Source: Pseudomonas sp. AKS31 (GTDB lineage Bacteria; Pseudomonadota; Gammaproteobacteria; Pseudomonadales; Pseudomonadaceae). From it: a stretch of 64,000 nucleotides of DNA. This document shows, in pieces, positions 35,433 through 44,400 of the stretch; the first letter of the stretch is position 1; every line of letters starts with the position of its first letter. A program made the translations under genes and the position numbers. Below the pieces are notes generated by a model that was not told where the DNA came from, did not search any database, and was given only the letters and a program-made list of their open reading frames with translations. The stretch spans positions 767,520 through 831,519 of the forward strand of contig NZ_JAMLFX010000002.1 in the NCBI RefSeq assembly GCF_023634765.1, in the 5' to 3' direction.

Positions 35433-37557
35433 GGGCTGCTTCTCCTTCCGGAACAGAACGCTGAATCGCGTCACCGTGGCGCTGCAGGAATGACACGATG
35501 ATCAGCAGCGCCACACGCATACGAAACAGTGACCAGACATGCTCATGACTGGCGACGTGCAGTTCGTCCAGTTCGTCGCCCAATGTGTTCAGGGAGGCCA
35601 TTAATGGCGCCAGTTGCACATCCTGCCGCCCGGCGACATAGCGCCCGGTCTTGCGCACGGCCGAAGCCAGGCGTTGATTGAAGGCGTCCGACAGCAGCGC
35701 ATTGTTGCGTGCCTGCTGCCGCAGCTGATGCATCGCCACACCCAAAGCCACGCAAGCGAGGCTGATTTCATACAGTTGCTGCATGGCGCGGCTATTCGCT
35801 GCCGGCAGCAGACCGAGCATGCTGGTCAGGCGATCAACCATGCGACTTTCAAAGGCGAACTGTTGTTCATCGGTCGCGGGAGTTTTGGTCAGCGCATAAA
35901 CCTGCTCGCGCGCTTCGTTATACAAACGGCGAAGTCGCCATGCCGGGCGAAACGGGAAAATCCACGCATAAACGATCAGCGCAAGCATTGCCGCGCTGAC
36001 ATAGGCGCCGGCGAATTCGAACCATTGAATCGCCGTGTTCTGCCCGGTACCGACATTCTGCGGGCCGAGCATCAGGAAACTCGATAACCCCAGCCCCATG
36101 CCGATCCCCGCTGTCGCCGGACTGGCCAGACCGATTGCGATCACATACAGCAGCGGCGCCAGCAGCAATGCCAGCAGCTCGAAATCACTGATGGCCGGCA
36201 CCAGCATGAATTGATAGAACGCTGAAACCACCAGCGCCAGCCCCAGACCTCGGGCGTAACTTTGCGCGGCCATCAGCGGACGCGGGAATGTGGCCATCAG
36301 CGAACAGAGGATTCCCACCAGAATCATCCCGCCCCGCGCGCCGTCCCACGCGGTTTCGATCCAGATCAACCCGGCGACCAGCAACGCCGTGAACGCCCGG
36401 ATCGCATTCATCGACGCCAGGGTGAAATCCAGATGCAGCGGGCTGGCCTGACCGCGATAAAGACAACTGGCCTCGCGCCCTTCCTGAATGGCATCGCTCA
36501 GTTCAAGAATCTGCTCCAGTTGCTGTAGCAGCCGCGCCTGTTCCCAGCGCAGCGCCCAGGCCAGCGAGCGCAAGGTGGCGCTCATGTTTTCAGTCAACTG
36601 CTCGGCCTGATACGCCAACGCCTCGAACTGTTGCTGCAGTTTGATTAAGTGCTGACGTGCGGGTTCGGGCAGCGCTCGCCCCTGCTCCGCCAACTGGTCG
36701 AGTAGCGAAAGCTCTTCGGCGCGCAAGCGCTGGATGTCCAGCGGCAGATCACCCTCCCAGCGCTCGGTAAGCAGCTCGCGCTGATGACGCAACGCGGTCA
36801 ATCGTGAGGTCAACAGCATCAGTTGATTGCCTAACAGCAGCACCAGATGGTTGGCGCTGCGCAAGCGTGGCGCATCGAAATACAAGTGCCGCCGCAGGCC
36901 TTCAAGGGCGCTGATCTCGCCGAGCAGTTGCATTTGCCGGGCCTGGAACCCGGCTTCGCTTTCTTCCGTGCGCAGCACCGCCGCGGCGTGGCTGGCGGCC
37001 AGTTTGATCACCTGATCGACTTTGGCGAAATAGCCCTTGGCAACCGCTTGCGGGCGCGCCGTCAGCAGGCTGACCACACACACGCACGCCACGGCCAGCA
37101 AGGTTTCGGTGACGCGGGTAACCGCCAACAGAAACGTGCCGTCCTGATCGGGAATTGCCAATAACGCCACGACTACAGCGGTGTAGCCGCTGAGCACAAA
37201 CGCTTGCGAACTGGTGTAACGCAGCAATGTGCCGCCGGCTGTACACAGCGCCAGCCACAGGGCCAGGGTGGTGATGAATGGCAGCGGAGCCTGGGGAAAG
37301 ATCGCCATGATCAACACCGCAACCGCCGCCCCGAGCGTCGTGCCGATCACCTGACCGAAACTGCGTGCCAGCGCCATCCCGGCCAGCGGCTGACTGACAA
37401 TGACCACCGCCATGATCGACCACTTGGGTTGATCGAGATCGAACAAAAACGCCAGATACAACGTCAGCAACCCCGCCGCGATGGTTCGCAGAGCAAACAG
37501 CAGGACCGCCTGACCGGGATGGATCACGGCCTTGAAGTAATTGAACAGGGCTTGCAT
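35422..37557 (-). CDS. FUSC family aromatic-acid efflux transporter (AaeB-like)
   Basis: A 711-aa inner-membrane protein with two sets of membrane helices (about residues 15-180 and 365-520) and soluble domains after each, the layout of AaeB and other FUSC proteins. The opening FKAVIHPGQAVLLFALRTIAAGLLTLYLAF and KWSIMAVVIVSQP are family features. It is expected to pump aromatic carboxylates or similar hydrophobic acids. The ATG at 37557 follows GAGAG at 5 nt; the frame is open 33 codons further without support. First gene of the FUSC-DUF1656-HlyD operon, divergent from the TPR gene. No LysR gene is adjacent, unlike E. coli aaeR. Confidence 0.9.
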   Translation of the reverse strand: MQALFNYFKAVIHPGQAVLLFALRTIAAGLLTLYLAFLFDLDQPKWSIMAVVIVSQPLAGMALARSFGQVIGTTLGAAVAVLIMAIFPQAPLPFITTLALWLALCTAGGTLLRYTSSQAFVLSGYTAVVVALLAIPDQDGTFLLAVTRVTETLLAVACVCVVSLLTARPQAVAKGYFAKVDQVIKLAASHAAAVLRTEESEAGFQARQMQLLGEISALEGLRRHLYFDAPRLRSANHLVLLLGNQLMLLTSRLTALRHQRELLTERWEGDLPLDIQRLRAEELSLLDQLAEQGRALPEPARQHLIKLQQQFEALAYQAEQLTENMSATLRSLAWALRWEQARLLQQLEQILELSDAIQEGREASCLYRGQASPLHLDFTLASMNAIRAFTALLVAGLIWIETAWDGARGGMILVGILCSLMATFPRPLMAAQSYARGLGLALVVSAFYQFMLVPAISDFELLALLLAPLLYVIAIGLASPATAGIGMGLGLSSFLMLGPQNVGTGQNTAIQWFEFAGAYVSAAMLALIVYAWIFPFRPAWRLRRLYNEAREQVYALTKTPATDEQQFAFESRMVDRLTSMLGLLPAANSRAMQQLYEISLACVALGVAMHQLRQQARNNALLSDAFNQRLASAVRKTGRYVAGRQDVQLAPLMASLNTLGDELDELHVASHEHVWSLFRMRVALLIIVSFLQRHGDAIQRSVPEGEAALAH

Positions 37558-37727
37558 GGGCACTCTCATCGAAGCAACTTGTGCAAGCGTAGACACTGCA
37601 TCGAAAAACTGACGGGTAACTGAGTCGACGCAGTTTGTAGGGCGATTCGCATGCAAGGGTTTGACTCATGGCCCGAGCTGACCGAAGCTTGCCGCTCTGC
37701 TCAAGAACGCCTGTTTCGGAAACCTGC

Positions 37728-38783
37728 ATGCCTCAGTCTCGCCGCTACTTGCCTATCAGCCTGGGCCTTGTGCTTGTCGTCCTCGTGGCGTGGTTGTCAC
37801 TGCGCAGCACCGCCCCGGTCATCCCCGATGCAATCAAGCACGGCTACAGCGAAGCGCTCGATGCTGCGCGCAAGGGGCAACCGGGCGCGGCGCGCCAGTT
37901 GTATCAACAGTTGGGCCGGCCGGACATCTCGGTCAAACGCCGCGTATGGCTGCATGGTGAGTTGCCCAATTACCCAAGCCCCCAGGCGTTGAAACTCGCT
38001 GATACGGACCTGCAGAACGAATCCCCCGCCGTGCGGCTGGCGGCGATCAAAAGCGTGGTGGGACTGGTGCCGGGCGGGCAGCGCAGCCTGTTGCTCGGGC
38101 CGATGCTCGAGGATGAGGATCAGAACGTGCGTTTTGCCGCGATCAACGCCCTGCTCGGTTTGACACCGGATGAGCTGGGTCTGTATTTCGCACCGCTGCA
38201 ACAGGCGATTGACGGTTGGGAACAAACGCTCAAGGCGCAGCCGGAAAGTGCCGCCAACTACGCGCAACTGGCCCGCCTGCATCTGCACAACGCCGAACTC
38301 AAAGACGCGCAGGTTGCACTCGACAATACCCTGCGCATGGAGCCCGGCAATCTGCAGGCGCTGGTGATGCAGATCGATGTCCTTGATCGCCAGGGCCAAA
38401 CCGACGCCGCCCGGCAACTGCTGGGGCAACAACTCAAGGCCCAACCTGATTCGGCGTATCTGCAACACGCCTTGGGGCTTTGGCTGTTGCACCATGATCA
38501 GCGCGAATACGCCCTGCTCGGCTTGTCCAAAGCCGTCGAGCTTGAGCCGGACAACAAGGATTACCGTTACGACCTCGCTACCACGCTGCACAGCGCCGAA
38601 GAACTGGAAGCGGCGCAGAAGCAGTTGCAGGAAATCGTCCAGCGCCACCCCGCCGACCGCAAGGCGCGGGTGTTGCTGATCAACTACTGGAAGGAAAGCG
38701 GGCAACTGCAGAACGTACAGATTCTGTTGGCGCAACTGGAACAGCTCAACCCGGATGATCCGGCCCTGCAGCAGGGTCTCTGA
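37728..38783 (+). CDS. TPR/HEAT-repeat protein with N-terminal membrane anchor
   Basis: A 351-aa protein with one N-terminal membrane helix (residues 8-25, LPISLGLVLVVLVAWLSL), then HEAT-like helical pairs (about 95-150) and TPR repeats from about residue 165 (YAQLARLHLHNAELKDAQVALDNTLRMEPGN and following). TPR proteins scaffold complexes; a periplasmic location is likely. The ATG at 37728 gives a positively charged leader before the helix; 20 more codons are open upstream. Function and partner unknown. No strong hint from neighbours, as FUSC is divergent and the KaiC-like gene lies 130 bp away. Confidence 0.8.
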   Translation: MPQSRRYLPISLGLVLVVLVAWLSLRSTAPVIPDAIKHGYSEALDAARKGQPGAARQLYQQLGRPDISVKRRVWLHGELPNYPSPQALKLADTDLQNESPAVRLAAIKSVVGLVPGGQRSLLLGPMLEDEDQNVRFAAINALLGLTPDELGLYFAPLQQAIDGWEQTLKAQPESAANYAQLARLHLHNAELKDAQVALDNTLRMEPGNLQALVMQIDVLDRQGQTDAARQLLGQQLKAQPDSAYLQHALGLWLLHHDQREYALLGLSKAVELEPDNKDYRYDLATTLHSAEELEAAQKQLQEIVQRHPADRKARVLLINYWKESGQLQNVQILLAQLEQLNPDDPALQQGL

Positions 38784-38915
38784 GCCATTTTTCACCGCTC
38801 AAACGACACATCCGGCAAGGAATTTCGGAACTGCCATCACGGCGCAAGGTCAAGTTAATCAGGCCGCTCATTTGAGATGGCGGCCTCGCTTCCCTTAGTC
38901 ATGAGAGGGCATTTT

Positions 38916-40418
38916 TTGTCTACTTCTAACGAGTTGATCAGTGCGAAAGCCGCTACCGGCATTGGGGGTCTGGACGACATCCTGGCCGGTGGTCTGTCTC
39001 GCGGTCATGTATTTTTGCTGGAGGGTGAGCCCGGAACCGGCAAAACCACGGTCGCTTTGCATTTTCTCCTGGCCGGCGCGAAAGCCGGCGAACGCTCGTT
39101 GTACATCACGCTCTCGGAAACCGAGCGCGAACTAAGGCAAGGGGCGTCGTCCCATGGCTGGACGCTGGATGACAACATCAAGATCTTCGAGCTGACGCCC
39201 CCGGAAAGCCTGCTCAACGCCGAGCACCAGCAGAGCCTGCTCTACTCCTCCGACCTGGAACTGGGCGAAGCCACCAAGCAGATTTTCGAAGCGGTCGAAC
39301 GCTTCAAACCTACGCGTGTGGTGCTCGACAGCCTGTCGGAAATTCGTTTGCTGGCGCAGAGTTCTTTGCGTTATCGCCGACAGATTCTCGCCATCAAGCA
39401 TTACTTTGTGCGCTACAACGCCACGGTTCTGCTGCTTGACGACCTCACCACCGAATCCCTCGACAAAACCGTGCACAGCGTGGCGCACGGGGTGATTCGT
39501 CTCGAAGAGCTGACGCCCAACTACGGCGCTGAACGGCGACGCGTGCGGGTGGTCAAGTATCGCGGCCAGAAATATCGCGGCGGTTTCCACGACTTCACCA
39601 TCATGGGCGACGGCGTGCATGTATTCCCCCGTCTGGTGGCGGCTGAACACCGTGGCGACTATGCGCGCCTGCAACTGTCCAGCGGCATCCCGGAAATGGA
39701 CGCCCTGCTCGGCGGCGGCATCGAGACGGGTTCCAGTACGCTGATTCTCGGTCCGGCCGGTACCGGTAAATCGCTGATCTCGATGATCTTCGCCGCCGCT
39801 GCCGTGGGCCGTGGCGAGAAAGCCGCGCTGTTTATCTTCGATGAAGAACTGGGCCTGCTGTTTGAGCGCATGAAAAACATCGGCATCGATCTCAAGGCCC
39901 TGCAGGCCACCGGAAATCTGTTGATCGAACAGGTCGACGCCGCCGAACTGTCGCCGGGCGAGTTCTCCCATCGCGTACGGCGCTGCGTCGATGAAGGTCA
40001 AATCAAAACCGTGGTCATCGACAGCATCAACGGCTATCAGGCGGCAATGCCGGAAGAAAACGCGCTGGTGCTGCACATGCACGAACTGTTGCTGTACCTG
40101 AACCGCAAAGGCGCGGCGACGTTCATGACGGTCGCCCAGCATGGTCTGGTCGGCGACATGCAAGCGCCGGTCGACATTACTTATCTGGCTGACACGGTGA
40201 TTCTGTTGCGTTACTTCGAAGCACTGGGCAAGGTCCGCCGCGCGATCTCGATCATCAAGAAACGCACCGGCAGCCACGAATCGACCATTCGTGAATACCG
40301 CATTTCCACGCAAGGCATGACCATCGGTGCACCGCTGGAAGCCTTTCAGGGCGTACTGCGCGGCGTTCCCACCTACCTCGGCGCAAGTAATCCTTTGCTG
40401 CAGGAAGAGCGCTTGTGA
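38916..40418 (+). CDS. KaiC-like dual RecA-fold ATPase
   Basis: A 500-aa protein with tandem KaiC/RecA domains. The first has Walker A GEPGTGKTT and catalytic SETERE; the second has GPAGTGKS and FDEELGLLFERM. In cyanobacterial KaiC the CII domain autophosphorylates Ser431/Thr432; here the aligned positions are Thr422/Tyr423 (PVDITYLAD). No KaiA or KaiB gene is nearby, so a circadian role is not implied; such proteins act in stress or signalling in other bacteria. A TTG at 38916 is preferred, with GAGAGGG upstream and family-like MSTSNELISAKAATGIGGLD; ATGs at 38877 and 38901 are alternatives. Its stop overlaps the next gene by 4 bp. Confidence 0.9.
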   Translation: MSTSNELISAKAATGIGGLDDILAGGLSRGHVFLLEGEPGTGKTTVALHFLLAGAKAGERSLYITLSETERELRQGASSHGWTLDDNIKIFELTPPESLLNAEHQQSLLYSSDLELGEATKQIFEAVERFKPTRVVLDSLSEIRLLAQSSLRYRRQILAIKHYFVRYNATVLLLDDLTTESLDKTVHSVAHGVIRLEELTPNYGAERRRVRVVKYRGQKYRGGFHDFTIMGDGVHVFPRLVAAEHRGDYARLQLSSGIPEMDALLGGGIETGSSTLILGPAGTGKSLISMIFAAAAVGRGEKAALFIFDEELGLLFERMKNIGIDLKALQATGNLLIEQVDAAELSPGEFSHRVRRCVDEGQIKTVVIDSINGYQAAMPEENALVLHMHELLLYLNRKGAATFMTVAQHGLVGDMQAPVDITYLADTVILLRYFEALGKVRRAISIIKKRTGSHESTIREYRISTQGMTIGAPLEAFQGVLRGVPTYLGASNPLLQEERL

Positions 40419-42085
40419 CGGTTCAAGTGCCGCTGGCCGAACGCGCGCTGATTCTCGCGCCCGTGGGTCGCGACAGCCAGATTGCGCTGATGATCCTCAA
40501 CGAGGCCGGTTACGGCGGAGTCGTCACACCCACGCTGGGTGCGCTGTGCTCGGAAATCGAAGTGGGTGCCGGCCTGGTGCTGGTCGCCGCCGAAGCCTTG
40601 CGCGGGCCGGAACTGGAAGCACTGTTCCATTATCTGGAACAGCAACCTGCCTGGTCGGATCTGCCGATTGTGCTGTTGACTCATCACGGTGGTCAGGAAC
40701 AAGGCCCTTCCTCGCGCTTGAGCGATCTGTTGGGCAACGTGACGTTCCTTGAACGCCCGTTTCATCCCGCAACACTGGTCAGTATGGTTTCCGCCGCATT
40801 GCGCGGCCGCCGACGACAGTACGAGGCACGCGATCGGCTGATCGATCTGAGTGAAAGTGAACGGCGCCTGCAATCGACCCTGGAAACCCTTGAGCAACAG
40901 GTCGAAGAGCGCACCGCACAACTGCGTCACAACGAAGAGGCGCTGCGCCAATCGCAGAAAATGGAAGCGGTCGGCCAGCTCACTGGTGGTATTGCCCACG
41001 ACTTCAACAATATGCTCACCGGCATCATCGGTAGCCTCGAGTTGTTGCGCCGCCGATTGGCCCGTGGTCGCACCGATGACCTCGACAGCCTGATCGACCT
41101 GGGCGTGACCTCGGCCAATCGTGCCGCCGGTCTGACCCATCGTTTGCTGGCGTTTTCCCGTCGGCAGTCGCTCGATTCCAAAGCCGTGCAGATGAACACC
41201 CTGGTGCTGTCCATGGGTGAGCTGCTGCAACGCAGCCTTAACGAAAGCATTCAGTTGGACATGCGTCTGAACGACAAACTGTGGGTGGCGGAGGCGGATC
41301 CCAACCAACTGGAAAGCGCCCTGCTCAACCTGGTGATCAATGCCCGCGATGCCATGCCCGACGGCGGCAAATTGGTGGTCGAGACCAGCAATCAGGTACT
41401 CACGCGCGAATTCACTGAAGCCTACAGCAACCTAGAACCCGGTGATTACGTGATGCTCAGCGTCACCGACAACGGCAGCGGCATGCCGCAGAGTGTCATC
41501 AATCGTGCGTTCGACCCTTTCTTCACCACCAAACCGATCGGCCAGGGCACCGGGCTGGGCCTGTCGATGATCTACGGGTTCAGCAAGCAGTCACGCGGCC
41601 ATGTCTCGATCAACAGCGAGATCGATGAAGGCACCACGGTCAGGCTCTACCTGCCGCGTTTTCGCGGTGAAGAACTGGAAAGCCCCGATGCCGACATTCA
41701 ACAGGCACCCGATGCGCTGGACGGCGAAACCGTGCTGATCGTCGAAGACGACCCGGCGGTGCGCGTGCTGGTCTGCGCGGTGCTCGGTGAATTGGGCTAC
41801 GCCTTTGTCGAAGCCTGGGATGCCGACAGCGCCGTGCCGATTCTGAACTCGACGCAGCGCATCGATCTGCTGATCAGTGATGTCGGTCTGCCGGGCATGA
41901 ACGGCCGGCAACTGGCGGAGGTTGGCCGTCAATACCGGCCTGGCTTGAAGGTCTTGTTTATCACCGGATACGCCGAGCACGCGGCTGTGCGTGGCGGGTT
42001 CCTCGATTCGGGGATGCAGATGATCACCAAACCGTTCACGTTTGACCTGCTGACCGCCAAGGTGCGGGAGATGATCAAAAGCTGA
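40415..42085 (+). CDS. Hybrid histidine kinase with pseudo-receiver, co-operonic with KaiC-like ATPase
   Basis: A 556-aa soluble kinase. Residues 8-135 resemble a receiver domain, but the phospho-acceptor position reads LVLVAAEAL with no aspartate, so it is a pseudo-receiver. A coiled coil (140-175) leads to the H-box QLTGGIAHDFNNMLTGI, an ATPase domain (NLVINARDAMPDGG, GQGTGLGLSMIYG) and a C-terminal true receiver (LISDVGLPGMNG). No membrane segment. It starts with a GTG overlapping the KaiC stop codon (GTGA), implying translational coupling and a shared pathway. The pseudo-receiver is a plausible docking surface for the KaiC-like protein, by analogy with pseudo-receivers in clock proteins (inference). 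Confidence 0.9.
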   Translation: MTVQVPLAERALILAPVGRDSQIALMILNEAGYGGVVTPTLGALCSEIEVGAGLVLVAAEALRGPELEALFHYLEQQPAWSDLPIVLLTHHGGQEQGPSSRLSDLLGNVTFLERPFHPATLVSMVSAALRGRRRQYEARDRLIDLSESERRLQSTLETLEQQVEERTAQLRHNEEALRQSQKMEAVGQLTGGIAHDFNNMLTGIIGSLELLRRRLARGRTDDLDSLIDLGVTSANRAAGLTHRLLAFSRRQSLDSKAVQMNTLVLSMGELLQRSLNESIQLDMRLNDKLWVAEADPNQLESALLNLVINARDAMPDGGKLVVETSNQVLTREFTEAYSNLEPGDYVMLSVTDNGSGMPQSVINRAFDPFFTTKPIGQGTGLGLSMIYGFSKQSRGHVSINSEIDEGTTVRLYLPRFRGEELESPDADIQQAPDALDGETVLIVEDDPAVRVLVCAVLGELGYAFVEAWDADSAVPILNSTQRIDLLISDVGLPGMNGRQLAEVGRQYRPGLKVLFITGYAEHAAVRGGFLDSGMQMITKPFTFDLLTAKVREMIKS

Positions 42086-42097
42086 AAGCGCTGAAAC

Positions 42098-42172
42098 TGC
42101 AGGAGCTGCCGCAGGCTGCAATCTTTTGATGAACAAGATCAGAAGATCGCAGTCTGCGGCAGCTCCTACGCA
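42098..42172. repeat. REPIN-like inverted pair (GGAGCTGCCGCAGGCTGC type)
   Basis: Two facing copies of the GGAGCTGCCG..GGCTGC..ATCTTTTGA repeat with a short spacer form a long hairpin between the convergent kinase and receiver genes, where it may also end both transcripts. Arms differ at a few positions (CAATCTTTTGA against TCAGAAGATCG). Confidence 0.88.
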
Positions 42173-42176
42173 GATA

Positions 42177-42554
42177 TCAGGCGAGCAATTCCTGAATCTT
42201 TTCCTGCAACACATCCAGGTCGAACGGCTTCTCCAGGATCGGCGCCTTGCGCGTGATCGGGCTGCCGGTTTCGCGGATTTCCTGCGGATAACCGCTGATG
42301 AAAATCACTTTAAGGTCCGGGCGCAGCTTGACGGCCGGCTCGGCGATCTGCACGCCGGAAATCCCGCCGGGCAAACGGAAATCGGTGATCAACATGTCCA
42401 GATGTGGCTTGCTCGCAAGAATTTCGAACGCCTGCTCGCCGTTTTCGGCCTGCAACACGCGATACCCCTGCCCTGACAGGTAATCCGTCAGGATCATCAA
42501 GATAACCGGTTCGTCCTCGACGACGAGTACTACATCTTGTGCATCTACGCTCAT
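42177..42554 (-). CDS. Single-domain response regulator (CheY-like)
   Basis: A 125-aa receiver without an output domain: acidic pocket VVEDEP (residues 8-13), phospho-acceptor in LITDFRLPGG, Ser/Thr in IFISGYP and the conserved lysine in ILEKPF. The ATG at 42554 has an AAAGG ribosome site. It is the last gene of a five-gene operon, 44 bp after the receiver-kinase gene, and is the likely phosphate target or shuttle of one of the kinases there. Confidence 0.9.
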   Translation of the reverse strand: MSVDAQDVVLVVEDEPVILMILTDYLSGQGYRVLQAENGEQAFEILASKPHLDMLITDFRLPGGISGVQIAEPAVKLRPDLKVIFISGYPQEIRETGSPITRKAPILEKPFDLDVLQEKIQELLA

Positions 42555-42598
42555 GGGAAGCCTTTGTTCGGTCAATAGCTGCTGATACGACCGTACGG

Positions 42599-43813
42599 TC
42601 AATCAGAGGTTGCGTCGGATTTGCCGTTTTCCTGGATTGGCAGACAAACGCGAAACAGGGCGCCTTCGTTGATTTCACTCTCGACGACGATGGAACCGCC
42701 ATGGGCGGCGACGATCTGCTCGGAAATGAACAGACCCAGCCCGAGCCCGGCCACTACCGTCTTGGCGGAAACCCGTTCGAACTGTTGGAAAATACGCTTC
42801 TGATTCTCTTGGCTGATGCCGATGCCGCGGTCCTGAACCTCGACCCGCGCCTCATCACCTTCACAGTAAACCCGCACCTGGATCGGGCTGCGACCACCAT
42901 AGCGCAGAGCGTTGGTCAGCAGGTTGGTGACTACCTGCTCGATGCGGAACTCGTCCCAATGGCCTTCTACCGGGGATGGTGCGGTAAACGACACTTCGGT
43001 TTCAGCGGCTTCGATCTGTTGTGCGAAGTTTTGCAGCAGGTTGCTCACCAATTGCACCAGATCGAAACGACTCGGTCGGATCGACAATTTGCCGGTGCGA
43101 ATGCGCGAGACGTCGAGCATGTCTTCGATCAAGCGGATCAGGCTTTTGATCTGCCGCTCATCGCGGTCGACCATGGCGTGCATCTTGTCGAGGGTGAACG
43201 CGGCGGCGTTGTCACGGGCCAGGTGCATCTTGCGCAACTGGGTTTCGAGGATCAGGCCGTTGAGCGGTGTACGCACTTCATGGGCAACGATGGACATGAA
43301 GTCATCACGCATGCGCACGGCCTGCTCCAGCTCCAGCTGGGTGTTTTGCAGTTGCTGCAACAGCGCTTCCTGTTCGCGACGGGCCTGCTCCAGCGCTTCG
43401 AGCTGTTGCTTGAGCGCTTTGCTCTGGCGGTACAGATCGACGAAGACATTGACCTTGCTCTTGACCGCATGGATGTCCAGCGGTTTGTGCAGAAAGTCCA
43501 CCGCCCCGCTTTCGTAACCCTTGAACGCGTAATTGAGTTCACGGCCGGCAGCGCTGACGAAAATGATCGGGATGTTCTTGGTTTTCTCGGTGCCGCGCAT
43601 CAACTCGGCAAGTTCGAAGCCGTTCATGCCCGGCATCTGCACATCGAGGATGGCCATGGCGAACTCGTGCTGCAACAGCAACGACAGCGCTTCATCCGCC
43701 GACAACGCTTTGTAGACGGTACGGTCTTCGCGCTTGATCAGCGCTTCGAGCGCCAGCAGGTTCTCCGGCAGATCGTCGACGATCAGCAGTTTGGCTTGGA
43801 TATTACTCAGCAT
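42599..43813 (-). CDS. Receiver-histidine kinase (REC-HisKA-HATPase)
   Basis: A 404-aa soluble kinase with an N-terminal receiver (KLLIVDDLPENLLAL, LDVQMPGMNGFEL, FLHKPLD), a coiled coil (about 130-165), the H-box MSIVAHEVRTPLNG and an ATPase domain (NLLTNALRYGGRSP, DRGIGIS, GLGLGLFISEQI). With the receiver in front, it is probably activated by phosphotransfer from the large CHASE3 kinase and then signals on. Its start overlaps the CheB stop by 7 bp. Confidence 0.92.
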   Translation of the reverse strand: MLSNIQAKLLIVDDLPENLLALEALIKREDRTVYKALSADEALSLLLQHEFAMAILDVQMPGMNGFELAELMRGTEKTKNIPIIFVSAAGRELNYAFKGYESGAVDFLHKPLDIHAVKSKVNVFVDLYRQSKALKQQLEALEQARREQEALLQQLQNTQLELEQAVRMRDDFMSIVAHEVRTPLNGLILETQLRKMHLARDNAAAFTLDKMHAMVDRDERQIKSLIRLIEDMLDVSRIRTGKLSIRPSRFDLVQLVSNLLQNFAQQIEAAETEVSFTAPSPVEGHWDEFRIEQVVTNLLTNALRYGGRSPIQVRVYCEGDEARVEVQDRGIGISQENQKRIFQQFERVSAKTVVAGLGLGLFISEQIVAAHGGSIVVESEINEGALFRVCLPIQENGKSDATSD

Positions 43814-44400
43814 GCGATTCGTTCCAGCTCGACAAGCAGACGGCCGATGCCGTGAATGGGTAGGACATGGTCCGGCTGCTGAATCTTCAGTGCAGCCAAG
43901 GGCATGGTGGCGACTTGCGCTTCTTCGGGGTCCTGGACGATGGTCAGACCACCGCGGCGTTTGACGTGCGCCAGCCCGCGCGCGCCATCGTGATTGGCAC
44001 CGGTCAGCAGTACGGCGGCCAGCGACTCGCCGTAGGCGTCCGCCGCCGATTCAAACAGATAATCGATCGATGGCCGGGAATAATGCACGCGCTCCTCGAG
44101 GCTCAGCGAGAGGCTGCGATCCTGCTCCACCGACAGGTGATAACCCGGCGTGGCGAAGTACACATTGCCGGCAACGATGTCCTGCTTGTCGGCAGCCTCG
44201 TGCACCGGCATCTCCACACGCCGGGAGAAGACCTCGGCCAATTGGCTGCGGCGCTCTTCGGGCAGGTGCAGGACCACAATGATCGGCAACCCGTAGCCGC
44301 GGCGCAGCGGCCCGAACAGGCTCAGCAGCGCCTCGACGCCACCGGCGGAAGCCCCGACCACAATTGCCTCGACGCGAGGTAAATCCACGGCCTCGTTCAT
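43807..44400 (-). CDS. CheB-type methylesterase domain protein without receiver
   Basis: A 197-aa stand-alone CheB catalytic domain. The triad is Ser18 (VGASAGG), His45 (VLHLPEE) and Asp138 (TGANHDGARG), with the PSIDYLFESAADA substrate-region segment. The receiver that normally controls CheB is absent, so regulation must come from a partner. It would remove methyl groups or deamidate glutamines on a target protein; no chemoreceptor gene is in the window. The frame is open 36 codons upstream inside the CheR gene; ATG 44400 overlaps the CheR stop (ATGA). Confidence 0.92.
   Translation of the reverse strand: MNEAVDLPRVEAIVVGASAGGVEALLSLFGPLRRGYGLPIIVVLHLPEERRSQLAEVFSRRVEMPVHEAADKQDIVAGNVYFATPGYHLSVEQDRSLSLSLEERVHYSRPSIDYLFESAADAYGESLAAVLLTGANHDGARGLAHVKRRGGLTIVQDPEEAQVATMPLAALKIQQPDHVLPIHGIGRLLVELERIAC

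Noticed and set aside
39132..40313. 393-codon minus-strand frame opposite the KaiC-like gene
   Set aside because: The plus-strand product has clear Walker motifs and coupling with the next gene; the antisense frame has none.
38916..40418. Circadian clock KaiABC system
   Set aside because: No kaiA or kaiB gene is nearby and the phosphorylation pair differs, so only a KaiC-like ATPase can be claimed.
42539..43855. 438-codon plus-strand frame opposite the receiver-kinase gene
   Set aside because: The minus-strand kinase is unmistakable; this frame has no motif and random composition.
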